A stretch of 64,000 bases of DNA from SMAG-U1939 sp036376595 (GTDB lineage: Bacteria; Chloroflexota; Ktedonobacteria; Ktedonobacterales; JADMIN01): positions 1 to 64,000 of the forward strand of contig DASVAA010000102.1 of the NCBI GenBank assembly GCA_036376595.1, given 5' to 3'. Shown piece by piece: positions 9,773 to 18,038 of this stretch (position 1 is the first letter of the stretch; each line of letters opens with the position of its first letter). The position numbers and the translations under genes were made by a program. Under the pieces are notes generated by a model. The model saw only the letters and a program-made list of their open reading frames with translations. It was not told the DNA's origin and did no database searches.

Positions 9773-9861
9773 GGGAGGTGCGCAATGCCACGTCATTTGT
9801 TCTTGGGTGCGGGGAGCGCCGACTTTCGCCTCTTCATAGGCGGGGCCATGTAACAGCATGT

Positions 9862-9899
9862 GCAAACAAAGGCGCGGCCCACATCGAGGGGTCGCGCCT
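9862..9899 (-). terminator. Terminator of the first yceI-like gene
   Basis: On the minus strand AGGCGCG (9899-9893) pairs with CGCGCCT (9876-9870) and is followed by TTGTTTG. It begins 33 bases after the YceI stop. Confidence 0.6.
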
Positions 9900-9931
9900 G
9901 AAGGCGAGTACGTATTGAGAGAGAAGGCAGG

Positions 9932-10492
9932 CTACGCCTGGGCCTCCGCGGCGACGGGAGCCGCGACCTGCGCCGGCTCGAAGACCTCGGCCTCGATCAC
10001 GAGCTGCACCTTGTCGCTGACCAGCACGCCGCCCTGCTCCAGCGCGACGTTCCACGTCAGGTCGAAGTCCTTGCGGTTGATGGCCCCGCTGAGGGTGAAC
10101 CCGGCGCGGCGCTGGCCCTGCATGTCGTGCGACTGCCCATCCAGGGTCACGTTCAGGGTGGCGGGACGCGTGACGCCGTGGATGCTGAGGTCGCCGGTCA
10201 CACGATACTCATCCTCACCCAGCCGCTCGACGCGCGTGCTGGCGAAGCGGATCTCGGGATACTTCTCGACCTCGAAGAAATCGGCAGTGCGCAGGTGCCC
10301 GTCGCGCTTGGGATCGCCGGTGCTGATGCTGGTGGGATCGATGCTCACCTCCACGTGCGAGCGCTCGGGGTGCTCCTCGTCGAGCGCAATCGTGCCGGAG
10401 AACTGTGTAAACTGGCCGCGCACGGTGGAGACCATCATGTGCTTGACGGAGAAGCCAATATGCGTGTGCGCGGTGTCGAGCTGCCAGGCCAT
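9932..10492 (-). CDS. YceI-family lipid-binding protein (copy 1)
   Basis: A 186-aa lipocalin-like beta-barrel protein of the YceI family, thought to bind isoprenoid or other amphiphiles. Typical landmarks are WQLDTAHTHIGFSVKHMM, the Glu/His-rich LDEEHPERSHVEV, GHLRTADFFEVEKYPEIRF, and SIHGVTRPATLNV. It lacks a signal peptide, so it is cytoplasmic. The second ATG (10492) is chosen because GGAGG is 10 bases upstream of it but only 1 base from the first. A well-formed promoter with an overlapping palindrome precedes it. It is a paralogue of 53490-54059, and both share the RKD.xLxWNVALE segment. Confidence 0.92.
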   Translation of the reverse strand: MAWQLDTAHTHIGFSVKHMMVSTVRGQFTQFSGTIALDEEHPERSHVEVSIDPTSISTGDPKRDGHLRTADFFEVEKYPEIRFASTRVERLGEDEYRVTGDLSIHGVTRPATLNVTLDGQSHDMQGQRRAGFTLSGAINRKDFDLTWNVALEQGGVLVSDKVQLVIEAEVFEPAQVAAPVAAEAQA

Positions 10493-10563
10493 CTGAAACA
10501 TGCCTCCTCAGTGGTGCCGCGGGCCGGCGCCTCGCCTCCCGCGATGCTTCGCTCGTGATAGTC

Positions 10564-10580
10564 ACTTCACTTTGTGAAGT
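10564..10580. promoter_or_regulatory. Operator-like palindrome in the yceI leader
   Basis: ACTTCAC-TTT-GTGAAGT: two perfect 7-base arms around three bases, beginning about 5 bases downstream of the predicted transcription start. A bound regulator would block transcription. Dimeric winged-helix repressors of the MarR/HxlR type use sites of this size (inference); none is encoded next to it. Confidence 0.6.
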
Positions 10581-10591
10581 AATACGAAATG

Positions 10592-10620
10592 AGTATAGTA
10601 CTAAACATACCCGCTGTCAA
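10592..10620 (-). promoter_or_regulatory. Strong sigma-70 promoter of yceI copy 1
   Basis: On the minus strand a consensus TTGACA (10620-10615), a 17-base spacer and TATACT (10597-10592). This is the best consensus promoter seen in the window. Confidence 0.8.
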
Positions 10621-10755
10621 GGGGCCTGACCTGTACGAAAGGACAGCACGGCACGCGAACGATGGCGGTCAAACGCCCGCTCTCGTCAGCCGGTGAGCGG
10701 CTCGGGATCGCGGGCGCGCGGAAGATGGAGGGATGGAGGCTGGATCAGAGCGGCG

Positions 10756-11145
10756 CTAGAGCCGGACCTCGTCGGCCAGGAAGTGGGTCCAGAGGACCAC
10801 GAGACCCAGGCCGCCCATCAGGGTGAAGAAGGCAACGGGACCGCCATACACAGGATCGTGGAAGCCGAAGAACAGCGCGATTGCCAGCCAGACGATGGTG
10901 GCCGAGACCGCCAGCCCTAGCTTGGTCGCCGTGACCGAGGCCTTCCAGAAAAGCTGCACGCCGAGCCAGATGAGGGCGAGCGCGAGGATCACGCCGTAGC
11001 GGATGCTGCCTGCCTGGACCGGATCGAAGGGGGTGATCGGCCCGGCAAGATAGTCGTATTGCAGGAAGGGCAGGACAAAGGCCAGGACGAACAGCAGCGC
11101 TAGCAGCGCGCTCACCAGCGGCTTGGCGGTACGAGACGAGGGCAT
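10756..11145 (-). CDS. Four-helix membrane protein of unknown function
   Basis: A 129-aa integral membrane protein that I do not assign to a family. Four hydrophobic segments are visible: LVSALLALLFVLAFVLPFL, GVILALALIWLGVQLFW, LGLAVSATIVWLAIALFF and PVAFFTLMGGLGLVVLW. The N-terminus is short and basic, and the C-terminus ends THFLADEVRL. ATG 11145 is taken because AAAGGA lies upstream; an in-frame ATG ten codons earlier is possible. It is monocistronic between divergent and convergent neighbours. Confidence 0.65.
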   Translation of the reverse strand: MPSSRTAKPLVSALLALLFVLAFVLPFLQYDYLAGPITPFDPVQAGSIRYGVILALALIWLGVQLFWKASVTATKLGLAVSATIVWLAIALFFGFHDPVYGGPVAFFTLMGGLGLVVLWTHFLADEVRL

Positions 11146-11371
11146 CGCAGAGGGTCCTTTCGCGGCGGGGAGCATCGCGGCGTCACGGGCGCCTGCGCGG
11201 ACGAATACGCATCTATTGTAGACCCAGTGTGCGGAGCGTGCAAGCCTCGTGCTGCTGGTCCGGTATCCCGCGGTCCGGTATGTGTTCTGCGAACGTGTCC
11301 CATCGCGTCATCGCCAGGTCCACGCGCCGCGATGGACGGTCGGGCACGAAGGAGCGAAGGAGCGAATCGCG

Positions 11372-11908
11372 ATGATCGAATCCGGCGCTATGGGCTACAC
11401 CGGCGAGGGCCCCGCGGGCGCGGCCGGCGGCACAGCAGGCGCGGCAGGAGGAGCAGGCGAGTCCCCATCGCCGCTGGAAGGGACCAGCCCCAGCCCCGAT
11501 TCCGGCACCTGGGCCGGCGCCAGCCCCGAGCCGATGCCGACGCCCATGAATACTGAAGAGGTGACGGCACTGCCGGAGGATCAGGGGGCAGTCGAGTCGC
11601 CGCGAGCCGACACCGGCGTGGGACAGGGAGCGGCGACGCAGGGTGGCACCGGCGCACTCGGCGCGCCCAACGAGGCCGCCGGCTCGATACCCCCAGGCGC
11701 CGGACGCGGCGATGATTCGAGCGTCGCGGGCGCCGAAGATGCCGCTTTCACGCAGGGCCCCATGCGCCAGGACAGGAGCGGGAACGCGGACCGGGGCGGC
11801 GATCGCAATCCGGAGCCGGGCGCGTCGTGTCTTGGCAGTTCCAGCGGCATAGACGTGGCGGGGACAAACGCCACTGGAGCAGGCGCGAGCGGGGAGGAGA
11901 CAGAATAA
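11372..11908 (+). CDS. Low-complexity Gly/Ala/Pro/Ser-rich protein
   Basis: A 178-aa product with no recognisable domain. ATG 11372 is supported by AAGGAG 9 bases upstream. The sequence is rich in Gly, Ala, Ser, Pro and acidic residues (for example EGPAGAAGGTAGAAGGAGES) and has one Cys near the end. It has no signal peptide or membrane helix and is probably disordered. The ribosome site and proper stop argue for a gene, but low-complexity GC-rich DNA can give such frames by chance, so I am only moderately sure. Confidence 0.45.
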   Translation: MIESGAMGYTGEGPAGAAGGTAGAAGGAGESPSPLEGTSPSPDSGTWAGASPEPMPTPMNTEEVTALPEDQGAVESPRADTGVGQGAATQGGTGALGAPNEAAGSIPPGAGRGDDSSVAGAEDAAFTQGPMRQDRSGNADRGGDRNPEPGASCLGSSSGIDVAGTNATGAGASGEETE

Positions 11909-12114
11909 TCGGAGAGGATGCGCACAGCAGACTCAATCGTAGTAAGATGGTACCGGAGCGATTGTATCCTCGACATAAGTGTGTCGTGTTGTAGGGGGAC
12001 GGGGTGCAACGGGCAGATTCCATGCGGCATCACATCAAGAAACCGGCACGACTCGTGCTGATGAGGGCAGAGCCGCTGCCTTGCCACCTGACCGGCGCGA
12101 GAGGATGACTGAGT

Positions 12115-14388
12115 ATGTCTGCTGACCCTGCCGAGGCAAACGGCGCCACAACTGGTCCCGCTGGCGTCGCCGCGACCGCCGATGCCGATCAAGAGCAGCA
12201 CACGCGGCAGGTGCGTGAGAGTCTAGAGCGCCTGGAGATGATCGGCAGGGCAACCGGCCAGATCTTTTGGACCATGCCCCCCAGCGGGGCGGAATCCGAC
12301 CGGCCATTCTGGCGTGAGTTTACCGGTCAGAGCGGCGAGCAGTCGCGTGAGTGGGGCTGGCTCGACGTCGTCCATCCCGACGACCAGTCGCGCGCGGAAG
12401 CGGCGTGGCGCCAGGCCATCGCGGCTCAGGCGACGTACGAGATGGAGTTTCGCGTGCGCCGCGGTGACGGCGCGTATCGTGACGTGTTGGTGCGTGTGGT
12501 GCCGGTCCTTGACGAGCAGGGCCGTATGCGCGAGTGGGTGGGCGCGCTGACCGACGTCACCGAGCGCAAGGAGCTTGAGCGGCGCCTGCGCGCCACCGCG
12601 CGTGAGTCAGACGTACGCGCACGGCAGCTCGAAGCGACCTTCGCGGCGATCACCGACGGCGTGGTGATCTACGCTGCCGACGGTGCGATCGCCGAGATGA
12701 ACGCCGCCGCGCGACGCATCTTCCGCCTGGTGACCGACGAGGGCTTCGAGGAACTTGCCATCGGGGAGCGGACCCATTTGTTCGAGGTCCATGATGGCGA
12801 GGGCGCCTCGCTCGCGCCGGAACGCTGGCCGGGCCGCCGCCTGCTGGCGGGTGAGGTGCTCACGGGAAGCGGCACGCAGGACGTCGTCTTTCGCGGCCGC
12901 ACCGGCGCGGAGGTCTGGCTCAACGTCAGTGGCGCGCCGATGCGCGACGAAAGCGGCGCGATCATTGGCGCGGTGGCGATCTACCACGACGTGACCGATC
13001 GGCGGCAATTGGAGCGCCGTACCCACGACGCGCTGGCGGCACTGCTGGAGATGGCCGAGGCGCTGGTGCGGCTCCCCGACGAAGAGACGCCTGTCGGCGA
13101 GCGCAGCGAGGGAGCAACGGCCGTGGCGCAACGGATGACCGATCTCACGCGCCGCGTGCTGGGCTGTTCACGGGTAGGGATCACTGCGCTCGATCTCGCT
13201 ACCGGCCGCCAGCATCCCGTTGCGGTCGCCGGCCTGCCCGACGACCAGATTCCTGGCTGGCAGGCAGAGGTCGAGGCCGGGCCGCCGCTCGACGAGTCGC
13301 CGCTGCCGGAGCTGACCGCGCGCATGCTGGCCGGCGAAACCTTCGCGCTCGACCTCACCGCGCCGCCCTTCGACGAGCCGCCGCTTAGCGAGCTGCCGAA
13401 CCCCTACGGCATCACGACGATGGTCGTCGCGCCGCTGCGGGTGCGCGACCAGACAATCGGCCTGCTCTCCCTCGACCATAGCGGCGAGCCGCATCACTAC
13501 ACGGACGAAGAGCTTGGGCTGGCCGAGGCGGTGGCGAAACTGGCGGCGCTGGTGATCGAGCGCGAGCGGCTGCTGCGCGAGCGCGCGGCGGCCGAGGGGA
13601 AAGTGGAGGCGCTGGCCGAGACGAACCGCCGCATGGATGACTTCCTTTCAATGGCGAGCCACGAGCTGCGCACGCCGCTGACGACGCTCAAGGCGAACGT
13701 GCAGCTCGCGCAGCGGCAGCTCAAGGCGACGGGCGAGGGCCGGACGGCGCAACGGCTGCGCCCGGCACTGGAGATGCTCGCCCGCGGCGACCGGCAGGTG
13801 GATCTGCTCAACCGGCTGGTGGGTGACCTGCTCGATATGTCGCGCATCCAGTCGCAGCGGCTGGAGCTGCGCATCGAGCAGGCCGATCTGGCCGCGATCG
13901 TGCGGCAGACGACGCAGGAGCAGCGGCTCGCGTGGCCCGAGCGGACAATTGCGCTGGAGGCGCCCGACGAGCCGGTGCCGGTGGAGGCTGACGCCGACCG
14001 CATCGGCCAGGTGCTCGGCAACTACCTCACCAATGCGCTGAAGTATTCAGAGGGCGACCGTTCCGTCTCGGTCGTGCTGACTTTGGACGAGAACGAGGCG
14101 CGGGTCAGCGTGACCGACCACGGGCCGGGTCTGCCGCCGGACGAGCTGGAGCGCATCTGGGAGCGATTCCACCGCGCGGAGGGTATCGAGGTGCTGAGCG
14201 GGTCGGGTGTTGGGCTGGGCCTGGGGCTGCACATCGGCAAGACCCTGATCGAGCGTCACGAGGGGACGGTGGGTGTCACGAGCGTCGTGGGCGACGGCTC
14301 GACATTCTGGTTCGCGCTGCCCCTTGCGCGAGCGGCGGAGCCCTCGGAGGCGGATACCGCCGAGCCACCTCAGCGAACGGTCAGCTAG
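12115..14388 (+). CDS. Cytoplasmic PAS-PAS-GAF sensor histidine kinase
   Basis: A 757-aa soluble sensor kinase. Domain order: PAS-fold with PAC (about 50-155; WGWLDVVHPDD, WVGALTDVTERKELE), second PAS (about 172-298; VAIYHDVTDRRQLE), GAF (about 330-482), HisKA with H-box SHELRTPL and phospho-acceptor His516, then HATPase_c (N-box NYLTNALKYS, G1 VTDHGPGLPP, G2 GSGVGLGLGLHIG). It has no transmembrane helices, so it senses an internal signal, possibly redox or a small ligand. No response regulator lies beside it, so it is an orphan kinase whose partner is elsewhere. A weak GAGAGGA site precedes the ATG. Confidence 0.93.
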   Translation: MSADPAEANGATTGPAGVAATADADQEQHTRQVRESLERLEMIGRATGQIFWTMPPSGAESDRPFWREFTGQSGEQSREWGWLDVVHPDDQSRAEAAWRQAIAAQATYEMEFRVRRGDGAYRDVLVRVVPVLDEQGRMREWVGALTDVTERKELERRLRATARESDVRARQLEATFAAITDGVVIYAADGAIAEMNAAARRIFRLVTDEGFEELAIGERTHLFEVHDGEGASLAPERWPGRRLLAGEVLTGSGTQDVVFRGRTGAEVWLNVSGAPMRDESGAIIGAVAIYHDVTDRRQLERRTHDALAALLEMAEALVRLPDEETPVGERSEGATAVAQRMTDLTRRVLGCSRVGITALDLATGRQHPVAVAGLPDDQIPGWQAEVEAGPPLDESPLPELTARMLAGETFALDLTAPPFDEPPLSELPNPYGITTMVVAPLRVRDQTIGLLSLDHSGEPHHYTDEELGLAEAVAKLAALVIERERLLRERAAAEGKVEALAETNRRMDDFLSMASHELRTPLTTLKANVQLAQRQLKATGEGRTAQRLRPALEMLARGDRQVDLLNRLVGDLLDMSRIQSQRLELRIEQADLAAIVRQTTQEQRLAWPERTIALEAPDEPVPVEADADRIGQVLGNYLTNALKYSEGDRSVSVVLTLDENEARVSVTDHGPGLPPDELERIWERFHRAEGIEVLSGSGVGLGLGLHIGKTLIERHEGTVGVTSVVGDGSTFWFALPLARAAEPSEADTAEPPQRTVS

Positions 14389-14397
14389 GTAGCGGCG

Positions 14398-14470
14398 ACC
14401 AGGACTCTCTGCGGCGCTTCTCTCCGCTCTGCTCCTCCCTCTGCGTCCTCTGCGGTATCCTTGCGGATGC
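14398..14470. repeat. CTCTGCG-type dispersed repeat (copy 1)
   Basis: A pyrimidine-rich spacer built from variants of CCTCTGCGTCCTCTGCGG, between the convergent kinase and terminase genes. Related stretches lie at 16915-17060, 26490-26576, 33893-34010 and 41972-42105. Confidence 0.65.
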
Positions 14471-16905
14471 TACGAACCGTGGCGCAAGGCGCGCTGGCGC
14501 AGCGCACCCAGATAGGCTTCGGCGGCGCGCGACTGGCTGAGGTGTGTGTGCAGCGCGTAGCGTGTGGCGTCCATACAATTATGGACGAGCACGCCCGCAG
14601 CGTAGTATTCTGGTTCACCCTCGACTGTCAGATTGAAAACGGGGACCCTGCCTGGCATGCTGGTCACGTGTAGCACACGAACGGGAGCAGAATCGCATAT
14701 CGGCGTAGCGGTTGCAGCGGAACTCAAACCCGCACCATGCACACGTCCGTCTCTCGTCATCCGCGTGTCTCGTCCGGCGCGCAGCAGCCCTGCATTTGTT
14801 CGAACAATAGCGGTGCTCGCGTGCCATCCCATCCCTTGACTGAAACTCAGACCCGCAGTAGTCGCAACGGAACATCCTCGGCTCGCGACCCTCCCAGGTT
14901 TCCTTGCCGTGCCGAGAGTGCCACTCCCGACCCTCCTCTGTCCTATGCCAAGCCGCAGCCTCAACACGGATGGTGTCAAACCACTCACGCTGCCTCGCCA
15001 AGTGCTCAGGCTCCAACTCACTGTGATAGCGCAGCAAGTGCTCCTCTCCTGGCATACATTGAAGGTTCTCCAGCCGATTGTTGAGCGGGTTCCCGTCAAT
15101 GTGGTGGATGTGATGCCCTTCTGGTATCGGCCCGTTCGCCCGCTTCCAGACTTCTCGGTGATACGATTCGTAGCCCTTCTGTCGATCTCCTGGCCCAGGC
15201 ACGTAGTAGTTCCGTGTCCCGTAACGGTGATAAGCGGGGTAGCGACGGAACGTGATGCCGTCGAGATAGACAACGAGCGCATGTCCGATGCGCACTGGTT
15301 CTGGATACTGGTCATGGCGGTTCGCTGGCACGATGCTGTCTCCGTGATGCTAGCAGTCTCCACTTGCATAGCATATCGCAGCGCATCTATTGGAAACCAG
15401 CCTCGTCCGACGACCCATACTGGATGATTTCCCGTCCCGACTAACCGCACCCCGTTGCTGAACTCGACGCAATAGACCTCCGCTTCCGCGTTCGTGCAGC
15501 CAGCAGCCAGTACGTGCCGATACCCCTTGCGCGTCAGCACCAGATCGCCCGCTTGTACGGTCTCTATCGCTTGCTCGCCGGTACTGGTCAGGATCGGCGT
15601 CCCGGCGCCCAAGCAGTGATCGTCGCGCTTCAATGGCACCTCGGCGGCGCCGGGACGTCCCGCATCGTCACGCGCCGAGCCGTCGCCCTCAGACGGGTAC
15701 TGATAGCTGCCGTACTCGGTGATCGTGTGTACGCAGCGCGGCGCGACGCGCAGGCCGCGCGTACCGTCGGTGCGCCGCGCGAGCAGCGCGGTGATCGTCT
15801 GAATGCCGGGCCGGATGGCGTTGTCACCTTTGAGTGCCACGGCGCCCAATCCCGCCGCGGAGAGCGCGGCGCTCAGCGCCGCGATATGCTCCGGCTCGTC
15901 GGGGCCGCAGTACCAGCGCGTGACGCCGTAGCGCCGTGTGAGATCGAGGATCGCCGGCAGCAGCGTCTCCTCCAGCGCCGCGCGCCGCTGGTAGAACTCG
16001 TCGAACTGCCAGGCGCGACCATCCCCATCCAGGCCGAAGACCACCGCTACTGAGGGGTTGGTGAAGCCCCAGTCCACGCCGCCGATCACCTCTGTCCAGA
16101 GCGTGTCCTCCGGCGGCTCGGCCACGTGGCCGTAGGGACCAGGGTCGAAGGCGTAGACCAATCCCTCGAAAGCGACGAAGAGGCCATACACCTCCTGGCG
16201 GCGGAAGGTGCCGGTGTAGCCGAGGCCCTCCAGATAGCCGGGCGGCAAGTTGTGGATGTTGGCGTAGGTGGTGGCGCGGAGAAGCGCGTGATGGGCGCGC
16301 GGCTGGCTCTCGAAGTCGCGCCAGTAGCCGTCGCGGCCGTGCGGCGTGCCGGTGGCCCAGCCGGCGGGATCGAAGCCGCGCTGGCGCAGCCGCCCCTTGA
16401 GTACCTGCCAGGCGTAGTAGCCCGCAAGTGGCGCCTCATCCAGCCAGAACCAGGCGAGATTCAGCCCGCGGACGCGGTCAGGCGCGTCGAGCGAGCGGAA
16501 GAGCACCTCGGAGCCGTTGGCGAGGCGCAGCAGCCCCTCTTGCTTGACAAAGCCGGCGTTGAGGACCGGTGGCAGCAGCTCGAAGAACGTGCGCTGGGTG
16601 GTATCGCGCAGCATCGTGTACGTGGGCGCGCCGACCAGGCCGAGCGAGCCGGGATGATGTGCGGCGCGCAGGATCGCGCGCACCGCGCCGGCGTGCGTCT
16701 TCCCCGCGCCCAACCCGCCAACGTAGAAGCTGAAGCGCTCGCGGCACTCGACGAACGCGCACTGCACCTCGCTCAGCTCGAACTTGGCAAGCGTGAGCAG
16801 GGGCGCGACCGGCGCGTTACCGGTGTTGCCGTTTTCGCCGCTCGTGCCGCCCTCATCATCTCGCTCCCGTTGCTCGTCGTCGCGTTCATCGCGTTCATCG
16901 CGCAT
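14470..16905 (-). CDS. Phage terminase large subunit interrupted by an intein
   Basis: DNA-packaging motor: ATPase plus RNase H-like nuclease. The 811-codon frame starts at ATG 16905 (GGAGG upstream). Walker A is GGLGAGKT (63-70) and Walker B is LAWFWLDEA (150-158). The nuclease domain begins GGVDWGFTNPSV (275-286). The intein is inserted after KRDDH430, and the host resumes at Cys777 (CMDATRYAL). The insertion thus splits the conserved D-H-x-x-D-A-x-R-Y metal-site motif. The mature extein would be about 465 aa, normal for TerL. The small subunit lies upstream, but no portal, capsid or tail genes follow. It is probably a relic or domesticated unit. Confidence 0.88.
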   Translation of the reverse strand: MRDERDERDDEQRERDDEGGTSGENGNTGNAPVAPLLTLAKFELSEVQCAFVECRERFSFYVGGLGAGKTHAGAVRAILRAAHHPGSLGLVGAPTYTMLRDTTQRTFFELLPPVLNAGFVKQEGLLRLANGSEVLFRSLDAPDRVRGLNLAWFWLDEAPLAGYYAWQVLKGRLRQRGFDPAGWATGTPHGRDGYWRDFESQPRAHHALLRATTYANIHNLPPGYLEGLGYTGTFRRQEVYGLFVAFEGLVYAFDPGPYGHVAEPPEDTLWTEVIGGVDWGFTNPSVAVVFGLDGDGRAWQFDEFYQRRAALEETLLPAILDLTRRYGVTRWYCGPDEPEHIAALSAALSAAGLGAVALKGDNAIRPGIQTITALLARRTDGTRGLRVAPRCVHTITEYGSYQYPSEGDGSARDDAGRPGAAEVPLKRDDHCLGAGTPILTSTGEQAIETVQAGDLVLTRKGYRHVLAAGCTNAEAEVYCVEFSNGVRLVGTGNHPVWVVGRGWFPIDALRYAMQVETASITETASCQRTAMTSIQNQCASDMRSLSISTASRSVATPLITVTGHGTTTCLGQEIDRRATNRITEKSGSGRTGRYQKGITSTTLTGTRSTIGWRTFNVCQERSTCCAITVSWSLSTWRGSVSGLTPSVLRLRLGIGQRRVGSGTLGTARKPGRVASRGCSVATTAGLSFSQGMGWHASTAIVRTNAGLLRAGRDTRMTRDGRVHGAGLSSAATATPICDSAPVRVLHVTSMPGRVPVFNLTVEGEPEYYAAGVLVHNCMDATRYALHTHLSQSRAAEAYLGALRQRALRHGS
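14578..15615 (-). mobile_element. Intein in the terminase large subunit
   Basis: The 346-codon protein intron runs from Cys431 to Asn776 of the terminase frame. Block A is CLGAGTPILTSTGE, block B is GTGNHPVWVVGRGW, block F covers VRVLHVTSMPGRVPVFNLTV, and block G is GVLVHN followed by the +1 Cys. All splicing residues (Cys1, block-B His, penultimate His, terminal Asn, +1 Cys) are present, so splicing looks possible. The DNA is visibly less GC-rich than its flanks, a sign of separate origin. The endonuclease is not in this frame; codons ~520-740 of the splicing frame read as meaningless Ser/Thr/Arg-rich sequence. Confidence 0.88.
14615..15331 (-). CDS. HNH homing endonuclease nested out of frame inside the intein
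   Basis: A 238-aa protein on the same strand as the terminase but in the -1 frame. The HNH core is HHIHHIDGNPLNNRLENL (73-90), preceded by the usual YLDGITFRRYP and EVWKRANGPIPEGH. Two Cys4 fingers follow: C156xxC159/C176xxxC180 and C197xxC200/C215xxxC219. It starts at GTG 15331 with GGAG 8 bases upstream, and an in-frame TAG lies 18 bases before the GTG, so it cannot simply be read from further up in that frame. Its end overlaps the block F codons. Expected role: cut intein-free terminase genes to spread the intein. Confidence 0.82.
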   Translation of the reverse strand: MPANRHDQYPEPVRIGHALVVYLDGITFRRYPAYHRYGTRNYYVPGPGDRQKGYESYHREVWKRANGPIPEGHHIHHIDGNPLNNRLENLQCMPGEEHLLRYHSELEPEHLARQREWFDTIRVEAAAWHRTEEGREWHSRHGKETWEGREPRMFRCDYCGSEFQSRDGMAREHRYCSNKCRAAARRTRHADDERRTCAWCGFEFRCNRYADMRFCSRSCATRDQHARQGPRFQSDSRG

Positions 16906-16914
16906 GGCGTCGCC

Positions 16915-17060
16915 TCCTTCGCGTCCCTCACGCAGGCTTCGTGTCCTCTGCGGTATCTCTCTCTCCTCCGTTCCCTCCGTTTCCTCATGTGGTGAATCCC
17001 TTCTCTTCTCCGTGTCCTCCGCGCACCTCCGCGTCCTCCGCGTTCTCCGTGACCCCTCCC
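16915..17060. repeat. CTCTGCG/CTCCGCG-type dispersed repeat (copy 2)
   Basis: About 145 bases of tandem, degenerate CCTCTGCGG and CCTCCGCG units separate the small and large terminase genes, which are normally adjacent. See also 14398, 26490, 33893 and 41972. Confidence 0.65.
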
Positions 17061-17061
17061 G

Positions 17062-17760
17062 TCACTCCTCCTCGTCCGGGGGCGGAATGTTCTCGGGACC
17101 GTCGGGGCGGCGCGTGATGATGATCTGCGCCGGTGGCAGGGGCTCGACCACCTGACGGTAGAGTCCCTCCAGCCGGGCGACCTCGCGCTGCGCGTTGAGC
17201 GCCACGGCCAGAAAGCGCGCCGCCTGGCTCGTGTGGCGCGGCCGCTCGTACTCCTCGACCAGCGTATCGTCGTCGCGATCCACGTCCGTGCATCCAGCTC
17301 CCGCGCCGTGGTCCTGAGCTACGCCGTGATCGCCGCGCTCTGCGCGCTCTGCGCACCCGCGTACTCTGCGCGCACTGCGGCGGCGGATGTGGTCGTACTT
17401 GCCGGCGAGCAGATCGCGTTCGAGCTGGCGCTCCTGCTGGTAGGCGTCCCAGGCGGCGCTGGCGATTGCGCGGTGGCTTTCGATGGCGCGCACGAGGCGC
17501 TCGCGGTGATCGTGCTCGCGGTCGCCGGCGATCTGCGCGCGGGCCGCGGTGAGCCAGCCGCGCACGGTGCGCGGAGTCACGCCCAGGCGGTCGGCGATGG
17601 CCGTGGTGCGCTCGCCCTGGCAGTAGAGCGTGAAGGCCTGTTCCTGGCGCGACAGCTCGACGTCATCTGCTGGCGCGCTGCCGGCGGGCGCGGGGAGTGT
17701 AGGGCGCGTGGCTGGCGAGGGAAGCCGCTGACAGGTGGGGTCGTCGTCAGAGATGGGCAT
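17062..17760 (-). CDS. Putative terminase small subunit
   Basis: A 232-aa protein encoded just upstream of the large terminase on the same strand. After a Pro-rich N-terminus it has a helix-turn-helix (TTAIADRLGVTPRTVRGWL, about residues 52-70), typical of the DNA-recognition part of TerS. A long helical stretch (ERQLERDLLAGKYDH) and a C-terminal region ending PPAQIIITRRPDGPENIP follow. ATG 17760 is chosen for AAAGGAG upstream. Assignment rests mainly on the HTH and the neighbour; a generic phage HTH protein is the alternative. Confidence 0.62.
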   Translation of the reverse strand: MPISDDDPTCQRLPSPATRPTLPAPAGSAPADDVELSRQEQAFTLYCQGERTTAIADRLGVTPRTVRGWLTAARAQIAGDREHDHRERLVRAIESHRAIASAAWDAYQQERQLERDLLAGKYDHIRRRSARRVRGCAERAERGDHGVAQDHGAGAGCTDVDRDDDTLVEEYERPRHTSQAARFLAVALNAQREVARLEGLYRQVVEPLPPAQIIITRRPDGPENIPPPDEEE

Positions 17761-17954
17761 GATAGGGACTCCTTTCCGTTCCATCCGGCGCCATCCGGCC
17801 TCGAATCAGAAGCGCGGCAGCGAGCGGCGACCAGGCACAACATAGAACAGAAGTTCTCAATGAGCAAGCGCATGCGGCACTCTCGCGTGCGGGAGGAAGG
17901 CATTGGTGAGGGAGATGGAGGGAGAAGAGCGGAGCTGGCCGTGCCTGACGGTGG

Positions 17955-17996
17955 CGGAAAGCACACCAACCCACCGGAGGGGCTGCCTCCGGTGGG
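17955..17996 (-). terminator. Terminator of the CHAP gene
   Basis: A perfect 11-bp stem (17970-17980 with 17986-17996) and five-base loop, followed on the minus strand by TTGGTGTGCTTT. It starts 42 bases after the CHAP stop. Confidence 0.75.
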
Positions 17997-18038
17997 CGCG
18001 TCAGCCAAAGGAGCAAGTTGTGTGTTGGGATGGCGCGG

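Noticed and set aside
14398..17060. CTCTGCG spacers considered as CRISPR arrays
   Set aside because: Units are 9-18 bases, degenerate and without unique spacers, and no cas genes are present.
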